Shown: positions 1-7,353 of the stretch, in pieces
How positions within the stretch are numbered: the first letter of the stretch is position 1
Layout: every line of letters begins with the position of its first letter
Origin: Chromatiales bacterium
GTDB taxonomy: Bacteria > Pseudomonadota > Gammaproteobacteria > Thiohalospirales > Thiohalospiraceae
Length of the DNA stretch: 9,776 nucleotides
Assembly: GCA_026984715.1 (NCBI GenBank)
Contig: JALSRO010000353.1
Coordinates: forward strand, 1 to 9,776
Direction: 5' to 3'
Position numbers and translations under genes: made by a program
The notes under the pieces: model-generated
The model's input: only the letters and a program-made list of their open reading frames with translations
The model's database searches: none
Told to the model about the DNA's origin: nothing

Positions 1-308
1 TGAGGCGGGACTTCCACGCTCTCCTGGTGCGCCATGCTGGCCATCCCCTTTCTCATCATGGTGCGATGGATCTCCACCCGTTCGAAAGCAGGGCTCTCCG
101 CACCAGTCACCGCTACAGCAGCGTCGGCCCCGTTCTGCAGAGTCATGAACCCAGCCAACACCTTGGCAGCCGGGGGAGCCTCCCGGATCCAGCCGTTGTC
201 GATGGTAACCGTTTCCGCTTCATGGTGGAGACCGCAATCGGCGTCTGCCACTGCACTGAACAACAACAGACCTGCCAATACCGGCCAAACCACCTTCCCT
301 CTCGTCAT
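1..308 (-). CDS. PCu(A)C-type periplasmic copper chaperone, N-terminal part (cut by window edge)
   Basis: The first 102 codons of a gene that runs off the left edge; the family is usually about 150-160 residues. Residues 1 to about 23 form a Sec signal peptide: a basic start (MTRGK) followed by a hydrophobic run. The mature part has the family's opening (a DNGWIREAPP-like stretch near residue 40, then a GFMTLQN strand). It also has the first half of the Cu(I) site, H-X10-M: His81 in VEIH and Met92, with extra Met at 84, 85 and 89. The second half (HXM) would lie outside the window. Known members bind Cu(I) in the periplasm and help load the CuA or CuB site of cytochrome oxidase. The ATG at 308 lies 12 bases after the ychF stop with only a weak Shine-Dalgarno; the ATG at 316 is followed at once by a stop in its own frame. 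Cys25 is not in a good lipobox (DADC), so a soluble protein is more likely than a lipoprotein. Confidence 0.85.
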   Translation of the reverse strand, partial: MTRGKVVWPVLAGLLLFSAVADADCGLHHEAETVTIDNGWIREAPPAAKVLAGFMTLQNGADAAVAVTGAESPAFERVEIHRTMMRKGMASMAHQESVEVPP

Positions 309-320
309 TGTCTCATGCCC

Positions 321-1412
321 CTATACGTTGAAACGGAAGTGCATCACATCGCCATCCTGCACCACATACTCCTTGCCCTCCAGCCGGAGCTTGCCAGCCT
401 CGCGCGCCCCCTGCTCTCCCTTGCAGGCCATGAAATCCTCATAGGATGTCACCTCTGCCCGGATGAAACCCTTTTCGAAATCGGTATGGATCACGCCGGC
501 AGCCTGCGGGGCGGTGGCACCGATGGGGATGGTCCAGGCACGAACCTCCTTGACCCCGGCGGTGAAGTAGGTCTGCAGACCCAGCAACTGGTAGCCGGCA
601 CGAATCACCCGGTTCAGACCAGGTTCCTCGAGCCCCAGGTCGGCCAGAAACTCCCCCTTCTCCTCCTCGTCCAGTTCAACCAGCTCCGCTTCGATGGCTG
701 CGCACACCGCCACCACAGCCGCTCCCTCCGCCTGTGCCAGGGTTCGCACCTGCTCCAGCCACGGGTTGTCTTCAAAGCCGTTTTCATTGACGTTGGCGAT
801 GTACATGGTGGGCTTGACAGTCAGGAGATGTAGGTCATGGAGCAGTTTCAGCTGTTCATGATCCAGTCCCATGGCGCGGACCGGCTCACCCCTGTCCAGC
901 TGTTCGCGCACCTCCTCCAGCAGCCCCAGTTTCGTACGCGCCTCTTTGTCACCACTCTTGGCGATCTTGCCAACCCGCTGTGCTGCCTTCTCGACACTTT
1001 CGAGATCGGCCAGAGCAAGCTCGGTATTGATCACCTCGATATCGCTCAGAGGGTCGATCCTTCCTGCCACGTGAACGATGTCATCATTCTCGAAACAGCG
1101 CACCACCTGAGCAATGGCATCGGTCTCGCGGATATTCGCCAGAAACTTGTTCCCCAGTCCCTCTCCCTTCGATGCCCCCGCCACCAGACCGGCGATATCC
1201 ACAAACTCCATCGTGGTTGGGACGATGCGCTCCGGTTTGACGATGGTGGCCAGTCTCTCCTGGCGCGGATCCGGTACCGGAACCACGCCCACATTGGGTT
1301 CGATGGTGCAAAACGGATAGTTTTCCGCCTGGATCCCTGCCTTGGTCAGCGCATTGAACAGGGTGGACTTGCCCACATTGGGCAGGCCGACGATGCCGCA
1401 TTTGAATCCCAT
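321..1412 (-). CDS. ychF: redox-regulated ribosome-binding ATPase YchF (Obg/OLA1 family)
   Basis: A full-length 363-residue YchF, the normal size. This is a universally conserved P-loop protein of the Obg group that prefers ATP to GTP and binds ribosomes. Visible motifs: Walker [10 protein letters not shown] at residues 9-17; the G3 region DIAGLV at 72-77; and NVNE at 207-210, replacing the usual NKxD and explaining the relaxed nucleotide specificity. The C-terminal TGS domain spans about 279-362 and ends in FRFNV. His114, linked to ATP hydrolysis in this family, and Cys35, the redox-sensitive cysteine of the E. coli protein, are both present. The ATG at 1412 is preceded by AGGA at good spacing. 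The gene sits 31 bases after pth, its usual partner in proteobacteria, and is followed 12 bases later by the copper chaperone gene. Nothing looks damaged. Confidence 0.98.
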   Translation of the reverse strand: MGFKCGIVGLPNVGKSTLFNALTKAGIQAENYPFCTIEPNVGVVPVPDPRQERLATIVKPERIVPTTMEFVDIAGLVAGASKGEGLGNKFLANIRETDAIAQVVRCFENDDIVHVAGRIDPLSDIEVINTELALADLESVEKAAQRVGKIAKSGDKEARTKLGLLEEVREQLDRGEPVRAMGLDHEQLKLLHDLHLLTVKPTMYIANVNENGFEDNPWLEQVRTLAQAEGAAVVAVCAAIEAELVELDEEEKGEFLADLGLEEPGLNRVIRAGYQLLGLQTYFTAGVKEVRAWTIPIGATAPQAAGVIHTDFEKGFIRAEVTSYEDFMACKGEQGAREAGKLRLEGKEYVVQDGDVMHFRFNV

Positions 1413-1443
1413 AGAGTATCCTGTTGTCCGATGCCAGCCCGTA

Positions 1444-2043
1444 TCAGCCCGACATCCCCACCTTCCGGGAATGGAGCCGATTCATGACCTTCTGAAACTC
1501 GCCATGAATGATGTGTGGCAGCTCGCTCACCGCTCTGTCGATGGCCTCCACTATCAACCGGCGCTCCGCTTCCGGTGGCTTGCCCAGCACGAAACCGGTC
1601 ACATCCCTGGCGCTGCCGGGGTGCCCGATTCCGATGCGCAGACGCGCAAATCCGTTTCCACCCATCAGGGAGATGATATCCCGTAACCCGTTGTGCCCCC
1701 CGTGACCACCGCCCTGTTTGAGGCGGATGCTTCCCGGAGGGAGGTCCAGATCGTCGTGGGCCACAAGGATGGCTTCGATGGGAATCCGGTAGAAACGGGC
1801 CAGGCGCGCCACTGCCTGGCCGCTACGGTTCATCCAGGTATCCGGCTTGAGCAACCAGAGGGGGGAGCCCTGTACCTCGATCCGACACACCTCCCCTTGA
1901 AACTTCGCTTCACGGCGAAACGGCACACCCCACTCCCGGCTCAGGGTATCGACGAACCAGAAGCCAGCGTTGTGCCGCGTCAGTTCGTAGCCATCACCCG
2001 GGTTCCCCAAGCCAACGATGAGCTGAATGGAAGAGGCAGACAC
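1444..2043 (-). CDS. pth: peptidyl-tRNA hydrolase
   Basis: A 199-residue bacterial Pth, which cleaves the ester bond of peptidyl-tRNA released from stalled ribosomes and so recycles tRNA. The active-site residues known from E. coli Pth are in place: Asn14 in GLGNPG, His24 in TRHNAG, Asn72 in TWMNRSG, Asp97 in [10 protein letters not shown], and His117-Asn118 in GGGHGGHNG. The start is a GTG at 2043: an in-frame TGA lies two codons upstream, and no other start codon precedes the conserved [10 protein letters not shown] strand. No clear Shine-Dalgarno is visible in the 28 bases between this start and the rplY stop, so translation may depend on ribosomes arriving from rplY. Followed by ychF after 31 bases, the classic pth-ychF pair. 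Confidence 0.97.
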   Translation of the reverse strand: MSASSIQLIVGLGNPGDGYELTRHNAGFWFVDTLSREWGVPFRREAKFQGEVCRIEVQGSPLWLLKPDTWMNRSGQAVARLARFYRIPIEAILVAHDDLDLPPGSIRLKQGGGHGGHNGLRDIISLMGGNGFARLRIGIGHPGSARDVTGFVLGKPPEAERRLIVEAIDRAVSELPHIIHGEFQKVMNRLHSRKVGMSG

Positions 2044-2071
2044 CGGTCAATCAATCGAGGCTGCCAGGCTT

Positions 2072-2716
2072 CTACTCCTCTTCGCCCTCGCTCTCGCCCT
2101 CTTCATCAGCGGCAACAGCCCCGGTATCACCGGAACCACGGGTGGCCTGAATCGCGGCAACTGCCACGTCGTGCTCTTCCCCGTGCAGCAGCTGAACCAG
2201 CTCCACCCCTTTGGGGAGTTTGATATCGGAGAGATGCAGCGACTCTCCCAGCTCCAACCCGGAGAGGTCCACCTCGATATATTCCGGCAGGTCCTTGGGA
2301 AGGCAGTTGATCTCCACCTCGGTAACGGCATGGGTCACGATTCCCCCACCAACCTTCACGCCGGGAGCTGCATCGGCACCGACGAAGTGCAGCGGGACAT
2401 TCACCCGGATGCTCTCTCCTGCACTCACCCGCATGAAATCGAGATGCTGGATGAAGGGCTTGGCCGGATGGCGCTGCATATCCTTGAGGATGGCCTGCTC
2501 CTTGTTTCCTCCGATATCGATGGTCAGGATGTGGGAGTAGAAGGCCTCGTTCTCCAACTGTTTCAGAAGTTCGTTGTGATCGATGGACAACGATACCGGC
2601 TCCTTGCCAGCCCCATACAGTATCGCCGGTACCCTGCCGCCACGACGCAGGCGGCGGCTCGCACCTTTGCCCTGGTCGTTGCGGGGCTCTGCTGTTACTA
2701 CAAATTCACTGCTCAT
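2072..2716 (-). CDS. rplY: ribosomal protein bL25, long CTC/TL5-type form
   Basis: A 214-residue bL25. The N-terminal domain (about residues 1-95) is the 5S rRNA-binding L25 fold, with the basic stretch ASRRLRRGGRVPAILYGAG. The remainder is the CTC-type C-terminal domain, absent from the short 94-residue E. coli L25 (KDLPEYIEVDLSGLELGESLHLSDI region). It ends in a strongly acidic tail rich in Glu, Asp and Ser. The frame stays open upstream to 2923, but that stretch would overlap prs. The ATG at 2716 is preceded by GGAGAGAGAA and gives the family start MSSEFVVTAEPR, so it is preferred. A 107-base gap separates it from prs and shows no convincing terminator. The long form is linked in some bacteria to general stress, hence the older name Ctc. 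Confidence 0.96.
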   Translation of the reverse strand: MSSEFVVTAEPRNDQGKGASRRLRRGGRVPAILYGAGKEPVSLSIDHNELLKQLENEAFYSHILTIDIGGNKEQAILKDMQRHPAKPFIQHLDFMRVSAGESIRVNVPLHFVGADAAPGVKVGGGIVTHAVTEVEINCLPKDLPEYIEVDLSGLELGESLHLSDIKLPKGVELVQLLHGEEHDVAVAAIQATRGSGDTGAVAADEEGESEGEEE

Positions 2717-2823
2717 TTCTCTCTCCACTATTTTGCACCCGGCGATATCGAACCGGATTCCAGACAGCCTCCCCCGCGACCAGGTTCGGCAAGTTATACC
2801 CGACGGTGAGGACGGGAATTCCA

Positions 2824-3801
2824 CTACTCCATATACAGGGAGCTTACAGACTCTTCGTTGCTGATCCTCCGCATGGTCTCGGCCAGCATTTCGGCAATGC
2901 TCAACACCCGGATCCTGCCGCATTCACGGGCCTCTGGACGCAGCGGGATGGTGTCGGTCACCACCAGCTCATCCAGCTGGGAATCCATGATGTTTTTTAC
3001 CGCCGGACCGGACAGAACCGGATGGGTACAGTAGGCGCTCACGCTGGCGGCGCCGTGCTCCTTGAGGGCCCCGGCCGCCTGGCACAAGGTTCCAGCGGTA
3101 TCCACCAGATCGTCCACCAGCACGCAGTTACGGCCACTCACATCCCCGATGATGTTCATCACTTTGGCCTCATTGGCCCGCGGGCGCCGCTTGTCGATGA
3201 TTGCCAGTTCGGCATCGTCCAGCTGCTTGGCTACGGCACGGGCACGCACCACCCCCCCGACATCCGGCGACACCACGATGAGATTCTTGTGCTTCTGGCG
3301 CCAGATATCACCGATCAGAATGGGTGAACCGTAGACGTTGTCCACCGGGATATCGAAAAATCCCTGGATCTGATCGGCGTGCAGATCCACGGTCAACACA
3401 CGGTCGGTACCCACCGCCTCGATCATGTTGGCGATCACCTTGGCCGTAATCGCCACCCGTACAGAACGGGATCGCCGATCCTGGCGCGCATAGCCGAAAT
3501 AGGGGATCACCATGGTGACACGCCCAGCCGAAGCACGGCGCAGCGCATCGACCATTATCAGCAACTCCATCAGATTGTCATTGGTGGGCGCGCAGGTTGG
3601 CTGGACGATGAATACATCCTTGCCACGCACGTTCTCCATGATCTCCACCATGACCTCACCATCGCTGAAGCGGCCGACGATAGCCTTCCCCATCGGGATG
3701 TTGAGATGGCCGACGATGGCCTGCGCAAGCTGGGGATTGGCGTTGCCGGCAAAAACCATCATCCGGTTGTCGGAGACTGCCGCGCCCTTTGCCCGTGGCA
3801 T
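2824..3801 (-). CDS. prs: ribose-phosphate pyrophosphokinase (PRPP synthetase)
   Basis: Makes 5-phosphoribosyl-1-pyrophosphate from ribose 5-phosphate and ATP, the precursor of nucleotides, histidine, tryptophan and NAD. Class I features: GRFSDGE near the N-terminus, the conserved [12 protein letters not shown], the ATP-site segment [20 protein letters not shown] with its conserved His, the flexible-loop IIDKRRPRA with the catalytic Lys, and the PRPP-binding loop [13 protein letters not shown]. It ends RRISNEES plus a short tail, as usual. The frame can start at 3834, but that ATG has no Shine-Dalgarno. The ATG at 3801 follows AGAGA at a 5-base gap and gives 325 residues, close to the usual 315, so I chose it. 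E. coli Prs begins roughly 9 residues further in. It lies after tRNA-Gln in the same direction and is probably cotranscribed with ispE. Confidence 0.97.
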   Translation of the reverse strand: MPRAKGAAVSDNRMMVFAGNANPQLAQAIVGHLNIPMGKAIVGRFSDGEVMVEIMENVRGKDVFIVQPTCAPTNDNLMELLIMVDALRRASAGRVTMVIPYFGYARQDRRSRSVRVAITAKVIANMIEAVGTDRVLTVDLHADQIQGFFDIPVDNVYGSPILIGDIWRQKHKNLIVVSPDVGGVVRARAVAKQLDDAELAIIDKRRPRANEAKVMNIIGDVSGRNCVLVDDLVDTAGTLCQAAGALKEHGAASVSAYCTHPVLSGPAVKNIMDSQLDELVVTDTIPLRPEARECGRIRVLSIAEMLAETMRRISNEESVSSLYME

Positions 3802-3848
3802 GAAATTCTCTGTATGGTGGATTCGATTGATCATAGGGATAGTCGAAA

Positions 3849-3864
3849 CACCGGCCGGCCGGTG
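3849..3864. repeat. 16-base perfect palindrome between tRNA-Gln and prs
   Basis: CACCGGCCGGCCGGTG reads the same on both strands. As RNA it can fold into a 6-base-pair GC stem with a CCGG loop. Transcribed in the prs direction it is followed by only three U, so it is a poor intrinsic terminator. It could instead stop exonuclease trimming after tRNA release, dampen transcription into prs, or bind a protein. The palindrome is seen; its role is inference. Confidence 0.5.
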
Positions 3865-3881
3865 GCAAAAACAGCTGCTGA

Positions 3882-3900
3882 ATGTGCTATATGTGCTATA
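3882..3900. repeat. 9-base tandem repeat downstream of tRNA-Gln
   Basis: On the + strand TGTGCTATA is repeated twice in a row (3883-3891 and 3892-3900), with period 9 over 19 bases. On the - strand this gives two TATAGCACA units just after the tRNA 3' end and about 80 bases before the prs start. The TATAGC parts resemble weak -10 boxes, but I find no matching -35, so no promoter is called. Confidence 0.5.
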
Positions 3901-3916
3901 TTCATGGGAACCGATA

Positions 3917-3991
3917 TGGTTGGGGCGCCAGGATTCGAACCTGGGAATGCAGGGATCAAAACCCTGTGCCTTACCGCTTGGCGACGCCCCA
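3917..3991 (-). tRNA. tRNA-Gln, anticodon UUG
   Basis: A 75-base cloverleaf with encoded CCA. Acceptor arm TGGGGCG pairs with CGCCCCA, then discriminator A and CCA. The D arm is GCC/GGC. The anticodon stem CAGGG/CCCTG encloses the loop TTTTGAT, placing TTG at positions 34-36, which reads CAA and CAG as glutamine. The T arm is CCAGG-TTCGAAT-CCTGG. The weak U1-A72 first pair is a known glutamine identity feature. Its 5' end lies only 2 bases after the ispE stop codon, and the next gene in the same direction is prs. It is therefore very probably transcribed inside the protein operon and released by RNase P and 3' processing. No promoter of its own could fit outside the ispE coding sequence. Confidence 0.98.
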
Positions 3992-3993
3992 GC

Positions 3994-4848
3994 TTAACTT
4001 TGTCGAACGGGGTTCAGCTCATCCAGCCGCTCCAGCAAAGGCGAGCGATTGCAACCTCTGGCCACAAAACCCCGCCAACCGGAAGGGAGTTGCCGCAGCA
4101 CTTCTTGCGCGGCCGCCCGTTCCTCGAACGGCGCAAATACGCAGCCGCCGCTCCCGGTCATTCTGGCTGGCACCCGCCTTTCCAGCCACCGCAGAGCCTC
4201 TGCCACCTCAGGGTAGCGCTTCACCACTACGGGCTGGAGCATATTGCACCCTTCCCCTTCGAGAAAGGCGCGTATTGTAATAGGCTGGGCGTTGCGTATC
4301 AAATCCGGCGCAGAAAATATCTCCTTCGTCGCCACGGCAACCCGTGGTATGAGGACTACAAACCACGGCTCGGAAAGCTCCAGAGGAGTAAACTGCTCTC
4401 CAATCCCCTCTGCCCAGGCTGCGTGACCATGGATGAATACAGGGAGATCGGCTCCCAGGGTCAAACCCAGGGTGGCCAGCTCCTCCTGGTTCAGGCCAGC
4501 ATCCCACAGGTGGTTCAGCGCTACCAGAGTGGTAGCCGCATCGGAGCTGCCACCACCCAACCCACCCCCCATGGGAAGACGCTTCTCCAGACCGATATCG
4601 ACCCCCGCAGTCACACCACAATGGCGCTGCAACAGGCGTGCAGCACGGAGCGTGAGATCATGCTCGGCATCCACCCCGTTCAGCGGGGTGGTGCGTTGAA
4701 TGATACCATCTTCCCGTACATCGAAGATCAGGGTATCTCCATAGTCGAGGAACTGGAAGACAGTCTGCAGAAGATGGTAACCGTCCTCACGTCGACCCGT
4801 AACATGGAGGAACAGGTTCAGCTTGGCGGGAGCCGGCCAACAGATCAT
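3994..4848 (-). CDS. ispE: 4-diphosphocytidyl-2-C-methyl-D-erythritol kinase
   Basis: A GHMP-family kinase of 284 residues, the usual length, for the ATP-dependent step of the non-mevalonate (MEP) isoprenoid pathway. Seen: the N-terminal PAPAKLNLFL with Lys9, GYHLL with His25, the glycine-rich ATP loop PMGGGLGGGSSDAA at about 92-105, LGADLPVF with the catalytic Asp134, and the C-terminal GHMP motif MTGSGGCVFAPF. The residues equivalent to E. coli Lys10, His26 and Asp141 are all kept. The ATG at 4848 overlaps the lolB stop by 4 bases (ATGA), which points to translational coupling. The TAA stop is followed by 2 bases and then tRNA-Gln. The lolB-ispE-tRNA-prs order is a conserved gammaproteobacterial block. 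Confidence 0.98.
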   Translation of the reverse strand: MICWPAPAKLNLFLHVTGRREDGYHLLQTVFQFLDYGDTLIFDVREDGIIQRTTPLNGVDAEHDLTLRAARLLQRHCGVTAGVDIGLEKRLPMGGGLGGGSSDAATTLVALNHLWDAGLNQEELATLGLTLGADLPVFIHGHAAWAEGIGEQFTPLELSEPWFVVLIPRVAVATKEIFSAPDLIRNAQPITIRAFLEGEGCNMLQPVVVKRYPEVAEALRWLERRVPARMTGSGGCVFAPFEERAAAQEVLRQLPSGWRGFVARGCNRSPLLERLDELNPVRQS

Positions 4849-5495
4849 GTGTTGCGAAGCTTTCCGTGGTGGTGCCGCATCACCGGCATCGCTGCCAGTA
4901 CCCAGCGATCGATGACGAGCCGTACCTTCAAATCCCGGTTGTCCAGAAACAGCTTTGCGGGCAACTCCATATTGCGAAGGCGAGTATAACGCTTGTAGTG
5001 CATGTGCCAGCCGGCCTGACGCAGCTCCTTCAACCGCCCCTCTCTGTCCAGCACCACTTTTGCCGGTACTTCCCGTTGGGGGACACCCCGCACCCAGTAG
5101 CGCAGCGCCGCAATGGGCAACCGGACACCGGTCTGCCGATAGAGGATCGCCGCGGCATCACCGCGCCGAAACACAGTCTTACCCTTGCTGCGCAGTGCTA
5201 CCCCGTTGGCATCGCCGGCCAGGGTCAGAACCCCGATGCCGAACGGCCCGCTCAGCTGAATATGATATCTCTCTCCCCACTGGCGCCAGGAGAAGTTTGC
5301 ATTGAAACCGTCGTTTCCCGCCCGGACGGCGATACGGCCCCGCAGATCCCAGCTCGTCAAACCCTCCAGGATCGGTTGCTGCCTGCGCCACGTCTGTATC
5401 GGGTCCTGCACCGAATGGCGCACCTGCTGGCTGCTGCAGGCGGTCAACAGGAGAAACAGTCCAAGGGAGAGCGCACCCAGCCACGACCTGCTCAT
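4845..5495 (-). CDS. lolB: outer-membrane lipoprotein receptor LolB
   Basis: LolB takes lipoproteins from the periplasmic carrier LolA and inserts them in the outer membrane; it is itself a lipoprotein. This 216-residue protein has a short basic start (MSRSW), a hydrophobic run and the lipobox LTAC, with the lipidated Cys20. Ser at +2, not Asp, predicts outer-membrane sorting. The following sequence fits the LolB beta-barrel half: SWDLRGRIAVRAG, then NFSWRQWGERYHIQLSGPFG, and later LRYWVRGVP. The FGIGVLTL segment is the likely place of the protruding loop that inserts lipoproteins. The C-terminus carries an unusual RHHHG stretch. It overlaps the TPR gene upstream and ispE downstream by 4 bases each. 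The N-terminal half of LolB varies, but context and lipobox make the call secure. Confidence 0.95.
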   Translation of the reverse strand: MSRSWLGALSLGLFLLLTACSSQQVRHSVQDPIQTWRRQQPILEGLTSWDLRGRIAVRAGNDGFNANFSWRQWGERYHIQLSGPFGIGVLTLAGDANGVALRSKGKTVFRRGDAAAILYRQTGVRLPIAALRYWVRGVPQREVPAKVVLDREGRLKELRQAGWHMHYKRYTRLRNMELPAKLFLDNRDLKVRLVIDRWVLAAMPVMRHHHGKLRNT

Positions 5496-7231
5496 TTCAG
5501 ATAGCGCTGCATGACATCACGGAGTTTGTGATCATCCGGGTGGCGTTCCCGGGCCCGCTCCCACACCCGGCGAGCCTCCTTGGGATCACCGGAGACCCAG
5601 AGCACCTCTCCCAGATGGGCTGCAATCTCGGCATCATCCGCAATATCCAGCGCCTTGCGCAGATATTCGATAGACTCCCGATAGCGCCCCATGCGAAAGA
5701 GAACCCATCCCATGCTGTCGAGAATGGCCGCATCCTTCGGCTCCAGCTCGTAGGCCCGCTGGATATAGCCATAGGCCTCTTCGTATCTGTCGGTACGATC
5801 TGCCAGAGTGTATCCCAGTGCATTGAGCGCCTGGGCGTTGTCCGGGTCGGCCTGCAACATCCGGTGCAGATCCCGCTCCAGCACCGCTATGCGGCCAAGC
5901 CGTTCGGCCGCCATGGCGTGAGCATAGAGCAGCTCCGGGTTGTCGGGGTGACGCTCCAGTGCGCGTTCGAGAACCTCGAACGCGTCGTCGTCACGATTGG
6001 CTAGCCGCAGGATATCACTCTCCACGAGAAGAGCACGGATCTCCCGGCGCGGACTCTCCTGCGCCAACTCGTGAAGCATCCGCCGCGCCCCATCGATATC
6101 CCCGCCACGGGCCGTCAGAATGGCAATCCGCAGCTGCGCCTCGAAGTGGTTGCCCCCTCCATGCACCTTCCGGTACCAGCGCAACGCCTCGGCGTCCTTC
6201 TTCTCCATCTCGGCGACACGGCCAAGAAAAAAGCTTGCATCCGGAATACGCTGACCGTTATGGACAAGAGAAGAGAAGTATCTCCTGGCCTCCTGGAGGT
6301 GATCCGCCTGCAGAGCGAGCAGGCCCAGAGCATACAGGACATCCTCATTGTCGGGAGCCAGCTGCTCCAGCCGTTTGAACTCCTGCTGCGCCTGCTCGAA
6401 ACGGCGCTCCTCCACCAGCATACGGGCATAGGAGATGCGGATATCCAGATCATCCGGCTTGAGCTCGATCGCCTTGCGATAGGCTGCAGCCGCCGCGTCG
6501 ATATCACCCTCGGCCTGCTTCAGCCTGGCCCTCAGCAGGTAGGCATCACTCCAGCCGGGGCGCATCACCACCACTCGGTCCAGCAGCTGATGAGCCTTGG
6601 AATAGTGCTCTGCGCGCAGTGCCAGATGCGCATACGCAAACAGAGCATCCGGATCATCGGGATGACGCTCCACCAAACCGGACATGGCCTGCAGGGCCAT
6701 CTCCCTGTTCTGCTCCCGCCCAAGCAGCTGGGTGACGAACATATATCCCTTGTGCGGCTGGTCGGCATGGGAAGCCCGCACCTTCTCCAGATAGGGAAGC
6801 GCCTTTAGGGGAAGACCGTTACGCAGATACATTATCGCTACCACCTGCAGTGCCTCACCATCATCCGGAGCCAGAGCCGCCCAGCGGAGCGCAGCCTGCA
6901 ACGCCTTTTTGTTCTCCCCGGCATAGACGGCAATCTTTGCGGCCCGCTCGGCGATTCCCGGATCATCGGAGAGCTCCGCTGCGCGCAGATAGCTCTCCGC
7001 AGACATCCCTACCGCGCCGCGCTGGCCTGCAATTTCACCCACCAGGAGGTCATACAACAGAGTTGCTTCAGCGGAGTCACGAGGCGCCTCGGCAGCCGCA
7101 TGCGCAGCCGTAGAGGGGCTACTGCTCCCCACCGGAAGACGGGAGGTGGCACAGGACGACAACACCATCACAGCCCCCGTGGCAAACAGAACCACCCGGC
7201 GGAAACCGGCAGACGCGGTGCTGGAAATCAA
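5492..7231 (-). CDS. lbcA: TPR-repeat outer-membrane lipoprotein, LbcA-like (CtpA protease adaptor)
   Basis: About 579 residues if translation begins at the TTG at 7231. Residues 1-27 form a lipoprotein signal: SAGFRR, a hydrophobic run, then lipobox LSSC with Cys27 and Ala at +2, so outer-membrane sorting is expected. A Ser/Ala/Pro-rich linker follows, then tetratricopeptide repeats to the end. At least eight are clear, with typical Y-x-x-A, G-x-x-x-x-A and P-D-D/N spacing; the best lie in the middle and in the last 150 residues. There is no enzymatic domain. In Pseudomonas aeruginosa the gene at this exact place, between hemA and lolB, is PA4667/LbcA. There it is a TPR lipoprotein that binds the carboxyl-terminal protease CtpA and its peptidoglycan-hydrolase substrates. 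The role here is inferred from architecture and synteny. The frame is open up to an ATG at 7336, but that would put about 45 mostly hydrophilic residues before the signal. The end overlaps lolB by 4 bases. Confidence 0.85.
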   Translation of the reverse strand: MISSTASAGFRRVVLFATGAVMVLSSCATSRLPVGSSSPSTAAHAAAEAPRDSAEATLLYDLLVGEIAGQRGAVGMSAESYLRAAELSDDPGIAERAAKIAVYAGENKKALQAALRWAALAPDDGEALQVVAIMYLRNGLPLKALPYLEKVRASHADQPHKGYMFVTQLLGREQNREMALQAMSGLVERHPDDPDALFAYAHLALRAEHYSKAHQLLDRVVVMRPGWSDAYLLRARLKQAEGDIDAAAAAYRKAIELKPDDLDIRISYARMLVEERRFEQAQQEFKRLEQLAPDNEDVLYALGLLALQADHLQEARRYFSSLVHNGQRIPDASFFLGRVAEMEKKDAEALRWYRKVHGGGNHFEAQLRIAILTARGGDIDGARRMLHELAQESPRREIRALLVESDILRLANRDDDAFEVLERALERHPDNPELLYAHAMAAERLGRIAVLERDLHRMLQADPDNAQALNALGYTLADRTDRYEEAYGYIQRAYELEPKDAAILDSMGWVLFRMGRYRESIEYLRKALDIADDAEIAAHLGEVLWVSGDPKEARRVWERARERHPDDHKLRDVMQRYLK

Positions 7232-7235
7232 CCAT

Positions 7236-7243
7236 CCTCTCCT
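7236..7243 (-). promoter_or_regulatory. ribosome binding site fixing the TTG start of the TPR lipoprotein gene
   Basis: On the - strand AGGAGAGG lies just before the TTG at 7231, with 7 bases between AGGAG and the start codon. It is the strongest Shine-Dalgarno near the 5' end of this gene. The in-frame ATG at 7336 and the GTG between the TTG and the lipobox have nothing comparable. The resulting N-terminus is a normal-length lipoprotein signal. Confidence 0.65.
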
Positions 7244-7353
7244 CGGCAAACCACGCCCGACTACAGCACCACTGGAGTACCGCACCCTCCATGCGCATGC
7301 ACCGGAAACCTCCCCACGATGGATAGAAACTCTCATTTAACCAGTGACTCCCG

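Noticed and set aside
27..1487. Long + strand frames opposite ychF and the copper chaperone gene (27-833 and 837-1487).
   Set aside because: Composition is rich in His, Gln, Leu and Arg with no motifs. The opposite strand carries complete, conserved genes.
2717..2923. An upstream extension of rplY adding 69 codons.
   Set aside because: It would overlap the end of prs, has no family similarity, and the ATG at 2716 has a good Shine-Dalgarno and the expected N-terminus.
3802..3834. An upstream ATG for prs at 3834 giving 336 residues.
   Set aside because: There is no Shine-Dalgarno and it lengthens an already long N-terminus relative to the family. The ATG at 3801 is better placed but not proven.
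3849..3864. The palindrome read as a rho-independent terminator between tRNA-Gln and prs.
   Set aside because: Only three U follow the stem in the prs direction. On the other strand an A-rich tract follows one base later, not a U tract.
3379..4989. A 1.6-kb open frame on the + strand, 536 codons long.
   Set aside because: It lies opposite prs, tRNA-Gln, ispE and lolB, runs straight through the tRNA, resembles no protein family I know, and is the kind of antisense frame GC-rich coding DNA produces.
7290..7299. A 10-base palindrome CATGCGCATG upstream of the TPR start.
   Set aside because: It is short, single-copy as such, and expected at some frequency in a spacer of this size. No regulator box is recognised.
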